Shown: one piece after another, positions 57,996 to 64,000 of the stretch
Layout: each line of letters starts with the position of its first letter
How positions within the stretch are numbered: the first letter of the stretch is position 1
Assembly (NCBI GenBank): GCA_033182465.1
Contig: CP137327.1
Span: 620,001 to 684,000, forward strand
DNA: 64,000 bases
Direction: 5' to 3'
DNA from: Sanghuangporus weigelae
Lineage: Eukaryota; Basidiomycota; Agaricomycetes; Hymenochaetales; Hymenochaetaceae
The notes under the pieces: model-generated
The model's database searches: none
Told to the model about the DNA's origin: nothing
The model's input: the letters and a program-made list of their open reading frames with translations, nothing else
Made by a program: the position numbers and the translations under genes

Positions 57996-60900
57996 TTACA
58001 AGCCTTCGATTTTGCCGACTTCGGACTGAACGGCGTCTCTGAATTGACGGCAGATGCGGACGACTTCGTCGTTCTCGTCCTCTGCGCATTCGATGATGAA
58101 CGTTGCGGTCTCCGGTCCGAATGCTATTTACAAGGTACAGCGACGTGAGTTTTCTTTCTGATGTGAAATAGGAGAAAGGGAGGGGGAATCGTGTACCTCG
58201 GAGTTTCGTGCCGTGTGCTTGCCACATAGCGACGCTGCACTGGAGTGCGAATATCCGTGCACGTGTGTCTTCGGAGCGCGTGTGCATGAGCACTGCGTGG
58301 TTCACGGCTTTCACGGACGTGTCGTCCTCTAGGCAATCGACTAGCGCGTTTAGGGCGTTGGATAGCAGGGTTCTCCCTTCGCTGATTCTTAGATCAATAC
58401 AAACGGGGATTTGCTGGGTGAGAGGCTCGGAGATGAGGCGAAGCCTGTCATCTCTCCAGTAGACTGCGGGGGAGAGGTCTGGTTAGATAGAGAGACTAGG
58501 AAGATAGGGAAATGTCGTTACCTCCGTCATCTACGACGAAACTCTTGGATAGAGTCTCGATGGCAGCGAGCCATAATTCTTTATTCGCATTTTCTTCCTT
58601 CGTGAATGATGTCAAGAGCTCGGCAAAGTGGTTGACGAGCAGTGACATGTAGGGAGACATGAGTTCCTGTTGAATGTCAGGATTTGAGAATGATCATTCC
58701 AGATTGGAATTGCACATACCTTGAATAAGTCCAACAAGGCTGAATAGTGACGACAGAATGTGATCTGCTTGTCTGGTGCTAGACACTAAATGAGCAACCA
58801 GAACGTACAAGCGACTGTGAAAATGGGTGTACATACAGGAGTCTTCTCCGAATGCCCAGTCCACCATTCTTCTAAACAAGGGCTGGAATGCTGTTTCGTT
58901 CAGCTTCACGACTAGCTCCAAGTACGCCGCTATGATTTTATCTTCGGTCTAATGGAGATACCGGTCAAATTTTTTCGATTACTGGCTCAAGCAGTAACGT
59001 ACTTCGGAAGCTTCGTTAGATGGGAGAATGGTACGCGCTTCGAACGCCTCAAGGAAGAGACTGAAAAGGCCACGGAGATTCTCAAGGGTATCCGGTCGTG
59101 CAGCGAAATGAAGGCACCGCTTGAGCAATTCAAAGAACCGATTGAAGCGAGGAAGCCCATCCTTAAAAGGGACATCATTAACACAGCATCTATGAAAATG
59201 TCAAAGAAACGCCTACATATCCCTTCAGATCGTCAAGCGACGGTCGGCACTGTAATAAAGAGGACAGGACGATTTTGCCAGGTATTTGCTTGGATAAAAG
59301 TTTTGTCAGCTTCTCCAGATGAGAAGATAGTTCTCTGGCAACGGCCAACTCCTCGTCCAGATACAGTTCTACAAGTAAGATGATTTCTTGAACACCCCAG
59401 AACGTAGGAATGGCCTTGAGTAGACTACTGAGTGCGTGGAGACCGCCTACTACAGAATCTGAAAGCGAAACGAGAGGTTTATCTAAGTTCTGATAAAGAA
59501 TAATGAAGATACGCACCATGACTCAAAGTAGAATCCGTTGATCTGACCAGAGATACGCAAGTGTCAATGAGAGACCGGAGATATGGGATGATACGGGGAC
59601 CAAGTTTTGTCCTGTTTCCTAAGATCAGTGAACCGGTCGTGCAGATATCGTGAACCAAAACTAACGTGAGGACAGGAACGACTGCGATTGCTTGACTGAC
59701 ACCTGGATACTTCTTGATAATGTCAATGATGACGGGGACCATGCTTGTTAACGCAGGCTCTTCCTTCTTAGAAGCGGATTCGCCTATACTCAGCACTGCC
59801 TTCATGCCTTCAGAAATAGTTTCAGCATCCTGGAGCGCAGGCACAAGTTCAGTCATGCGAGTAACTATTTGCGCCATGATTGGCGAGATTTCTTCCCGAA
59901 CTTCTGCCTTCATCTCCCGAACTCGCGAGGCAAGCAAGTCAAATGCCGCTTGATAAATCTGACAAAATGAGTAAATACTGTGTAACACGGCATACGCAAC
60001 CAGAAGAAACGCGACCGACCTTTCGATTATCACTTGAAAGCATAGCTAGTATGGTCGAAGCAAAGAATTGCGCTGAAATCACGGTCATTGACTGAAGTAG
60101 AGCCCATTGTGCTGAGCTTCCAATTTCACGTAGATCGGAGAGAGCTTGTCCATTACGATCCAGAGTCGCCAGCTCCATCAATGATGAGATAACGAATTCC
60201 AAATCACTTGCAGGAGACTTTGCGAGTCTCGATACTGGTATTTGCTTCATGCCGAAACCAGCTAGGATTAGCAATGCCTGGCATTGTCGTTTACGGATCG
60301 TGGAAGGTGATGCTGCATGTTCGTCCAGCCTTAGGTTGTAAAATCAGTACCTCAGACTTGAAGCGATAGAACCATGACATACATGGCAAGCTCCAAAAAG
60401 GCCTTTTCTTCTGAGGCATGATCTTCAACTTTCTGGACTAATCTCTGCGCCTCATTAATGATTTCCGTCATTGCCTGAAATATAAGAGTTGTTTAGCGCA
60501 AATGTTTTGGCATGAAAGATGCAAACTCACGGCAAGTTGCGTCTTCGGTACGTAATGCTGCATGATGCTGAGCGGAAGAGTTAAGGTAGCTTGTGCTTCC
60601 TGTTTTGCTTGCCTCGAGACGCGATTCGCGAATTTGTCGGTTAAAAGCATTAGAACAGGCGCAAGATACGTTTCAGGGCCTAAAACATCAATCAAGTGGG
60701 TAAAGAAACTATATTACGCACGGAAGGCATAATCAGCGTAAAACTGAGGACAAGGCATGAATCAGAATACCTGGTTCGTCGATGACGTGGAATGTGGGTG
60801 GATGCATCCGTAAACGTCCGGAGGAGCTGTCTTGAGCCGATATACAGGCCCAGGCGATTTTCGTATTTCTCTCTCATTGAAGAGGTGGCGACTGGCACAA

Positions 60901-63900
60901 TGCTTTCAATTGTCTATATGGAAGTAATGAAGACATGCGTTAACGCAATTGAAAATATTATGCCATTACCTTCTGAATGACTTTGAAACTGTACGAGTCA
61001 TCTCTATGGAAGACGTTCGAGCCCATGAATGTGAAGATAGGCATGACGTTATGCAAGACAGACGAAGGAGATAGTTTCGCAAAAGAGGCCAGAAGTAATA
61101 ATGCCTGATTGAAGGTCTGTGGATTCTCCGAAGCTGTAGCCGCAAGGTTAAACACAAATCACGAGCAAATTGTCACTCCACGAACTTCGCATAAGTTCAA
61201 CCAAGACATCCGTCCTGATTGCATTTGATGTGACATCAGATAATTCCTGAACAGACATGAGTTCCACCGACGGGCAAGGTTGAACGATATAAAGTTTACC
61301 TCGATATGAGAAATAGAAGATTCCAAGCATGCCATGATGAGCTGAACCACGTAGATGACATCTGGTTGAGCGGGGTTGCAGGATATCATTATTCGATTCA
61401 AAGTATCGAGCAAAGCCGACACGAGATCGATAGAGCCTGGTAATTTCTGTGCAGAGAGAACTTCGGCTAGGAAAGCTAGTCGAGATAACGAATCGTTTTC
61501 AACCTCAGATGGTCTTTATGATCACGTTTAATTAGTGTATCTACAAAAGGTGAAAATCACGTACGCCTCTTTCCTAGGCTTTTTGGGTGTTCGTTCACTT
61601 GTGTCCTTGATGTCAGGTTGCAAAGACTGCAACAGCCCGATCACCAAAGCTGGTTTCTTCACGCTTTGCGAGAGGAGACGTTTAATGCCGTGCTACCAGA
61701 AACTTCATCAATAATACCACATTATCGTCGACAGAAGCATCATACCTCATCACCAATACGGCTCCCGAGTTCGATTAATTTATGGCTTACTTCTAATTGG
61801 CGCTTGGTAGAAAGTACAGCGAATAACGAGTCTTGCAATGTCGTGCGAAGGCGAGTCCATTGTTCTACGGATTCTCCTGAAGAATTCAGTTAGTACAATT
61901 GCTCCACATTCCGATGTACTCAAAGCTTACCCTGAGCAAGATAGTGATCGATTGCACGCATCAGAATCGACCAGACGCTACTAGTTTCCGAGTTTAGCAG
62001 TTTCGCCACCGAACTATCAAAGCTCTGCAGTGCATAAACTTCCAGATCGTCTGAAGCTCCGATGGTGGACGGGGAGTTGAGTGCTCTTTCAATGATCGGT
62101 AGAAGCATTTCGAGCTTCGTCTGATCCGATACACGACTCAGCGACTCCAGTATAAACAGCCGTATAGATAAAGAAGGGCAGCATAGAACATGGGACAGGA
62201 GGAAACAAAGTATCCGGCGTCTCTGTCTAGTAACGGACCTCAGGATATAACCGGTGCAAGACATTGAGAAATACGCTCACTTCAAGTCTTTTTTATTCCC
62301 TGCTTTTGTTCGAGAAATATGTTCATGGTGAAATAAAACGAGATAATCCGGGTCGTTGACCAAATGATCACGGTAATCGACAAGCAGGTTTAGATACTTT
62401 GCTTCGTCGGACCAGTCAATATACTGAAGGCGCGCTGTGGACGAGATTGAGTTTAGGTACACATTCTGAAAATATTACAATACCCACATGAGGCGGGGCC
62501 ATAGATTTTGTCATATGCGTAAATGGTCGTAGGCTTTGATCCTGAACTCGATGATGATATGATTGCTATGCACTCCATAGCTCCCCCTCGGACGCGCTTA
62601 TCTGATGCCTGGAGACAAGACAGAAGCGAAGGTAAGATGACTTGGAAATCTACAGGGTGTTCGTTCGGCTGGGCACGAAGAAAGGCTGAGCCATGTCGCA
62701 AGGCAATATATCTTATTGTTTCCGCATTAACACCTGCGATCGCTGTAGAACACGTCCAGATTCCAGAGAGGAAGAGCAGGGCATCCGGACCGAGTACCTC
62801 AAACAGGACACTGTTGGCTTGTATCGCAAGATTGGTGCTGGACACTGCAGAGTTCATGAGAGCATAAGCAGCTCTTTGAAGGAGAACGTAACGGGTGTTA
62901 ACCGCCTCGTCTGCACTCTACAGGCGAGAGAAGTCAGATACCAAAGGCATATGATCAAGAACAAAATCGACCTCATTCTCGGAGATGAACCACTCAAGCT
63001 CCCGGACCTGAGGGCGAGGCGTACTAGCAATACGCATCAAAACCATAAACCGAAGGCGCTGCGTCGTTACTCGATTATTTGGCTTCGCTATGACACTCTT
63101 CAAGGAACTTTGTTCATCCAAGACGTCTTCATCGTCTCCTAATCTGTCCATTCCCTCCATACTTGCAGTACTCAAGAACTTGAACGAGGCATCGATCCTG
63201 TCATCTCCGGAAAGACTTGGAAGCAGAGAACGGAGGACCAACAAGCAGAAGAGACGAGTATGTGCGTCACGCTCGTCTGCTATGTTTTCTAGCAACCATG
63301 CCAGAAGTTCTCGGTAATCATTCGAAACTCTGAAATTCTCTGCGTTTTGTTAGCTCGGATTAATGACGAGTCTAAAGTCAACAACTAGACATACCCGCAA
63401 GACGTTTCGTCAACGCGTCATTTGTGTCCACCAGACTGTCAGGGCTTTCGTCAATGGCCTCTTTCGTGCCCTTAAATAGATTATCTTCACCCAAGTGCGA
63501 TTTGCCAACCGCTTCCCAGACAGCTATCGCTGTCTTATTTTGCGGTTTTGTGAATAACGCGTTGGGAAACACTAGAGTGCTTGCAACGCGAATGCCATAC
63601 TCGGGATGTGCTGCAACAAAAGCATTACAGAAAAATTCCAGGTGCGCTCGTAAAACGGAGCGGGACACGGTTTGCTCTGAAACAAAGGTAGCGAGTTTGT
63701 GTAATACCTCTGTAGAGTATGCGACCAACGGTACGAGCACATTCGATTCTGCATAGAGCGCATTAAGTACTGCAGCATCCGTGTCGTATATACGGTCCAG
63801 TAGCGCTTCTTTCAGCGCAGACTTCTCATCGTCATCCACATTATCCGGACCACTAGCAAGTAGACCTGCAATCCGTTTGACCGCGCTAGCTCGCACTGAA

Positions 63901-64000
63901 GCATCGGAACTCGACGAGGCAAGGATAATGTCTTGGGGAACCGTTCCTGCGCCCTTCGGCTACAAGTAACAGTCAGGTCCCGCCGAATCAGTTAGAAATA
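57996..64000 (-). CDS. utp10: UTP10/HEATR1 ribosome-biogenesis factor, 5' end beyond window
   Basis: A huge HEAT-repeat protein of the U3 snoRNP/t-UTP complex, required for 18S pre-rRNA processing and rDNA transcription in the nucleolus. The stop is at 57996-57998 and the N-terminal part lies off the right edge. Many exons with short introns are visible. Matches in order from the right are VRASAVKRIAGLLASGPDN with ALLDRIYDTDAAVLNALYAE, LFCLLVLRSLLPSLSGDDRI, VLFEVLGPDALLFLSGIW, VDVLGPETYLAPVLMLLTDK, then ANRVSRQAKQEAQATLTLPL, YQAAFDLLASRVREMKAEVR and the end TATFIIECAEDENDEVV...EVGKIEGL. The VLGPEtylaPv...DK.anRv block is a UTP10 signature. It is convergent with the PAK-like kinase, with stops about 280 bases apart. 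Confidence 0.88.

Noticed and set aside
1-64000. CRISPR arrays, rRNA or tRNA genes
   Set aside because: No spaced direct repeats of that kind, no rRNA-like blocks, and the few GGTTCGAATCC-like T-arm matches (for example near 10750 and 14750) lack the rest of a cloverleaf.

Overview
The window is nuclear DNA of a filamentous basidiomycete, most likely an Agaricomycete (mushroom-forming fungus). Almost every recognisable gene is split by short introns of about 50-80 bases with GT...AG ends. Genes are packed on both strands, and the proteins include fungal housekeeping factors plus several members of the basidiomycete-rich DUF6699 family. Exon limits given here were read by eye from splice signals and reading-frame continuity; no transcript data were available.

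Left part (1-22 kb): the 3' end of a type-B carboxylesterase; two tandem sugar-porter (MFS) genes; an Ish1/Msc1-type repeat protein with a signal peptide; about 2.9 kb with no recognised gene; a DUF6699 gene; a RING-CH membrane E3 ligase; an unrecognised serine-rich protein; the replication factor Mcm10; a 119-bp palindrome; and a second DUF6699 gene.

Middle (22-34 kb): a dense housekeeping block. It holds the gamma subunit of translation factor eIF2, a single-RRM SR splicing factor, a PPR-like mitochondrial protein, a PP28/PDAP1-type phosphoprotein, the complex I LYR subunit NDUFA6/B14, an F-box protein and a third DUF6699 gene.

Accessory island (34.3-44.9 kb): two inverted copies of a gene encoding an N-terminal ubiquitin-like domain, an unassigned middle region and a C-terminal protein kinase. 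The right copy reads as whole (7 exons, 688 codons); the left copy looks broken in about one place. A truncated remnant of a third copy and a pair of inverted flanking repeats lie beside the left copy. Between the genes sits a 1,512-bp LTR-like element with a second, oppositely oriented copy of itself inserted inside it. Both insertions have exact 5-bp target duplications. DUF6699 genes stand on both outer sides. This island is the most interesting part of the window.

Right part (44.9-64 kb): a fourth DUF6699 gene, a DUF1365 protein, mitochondrial Hsp78 (ClpB-type disaggregase), an SRPBCC/polyketide-cyclase-like protein with a disturbed C-terminus, a PAK-like kinase with a CRIB-type motif and an altered DFG, and the 3' part of UTP10/HEATR1 (ribosome biogenesis) running off the right edge.
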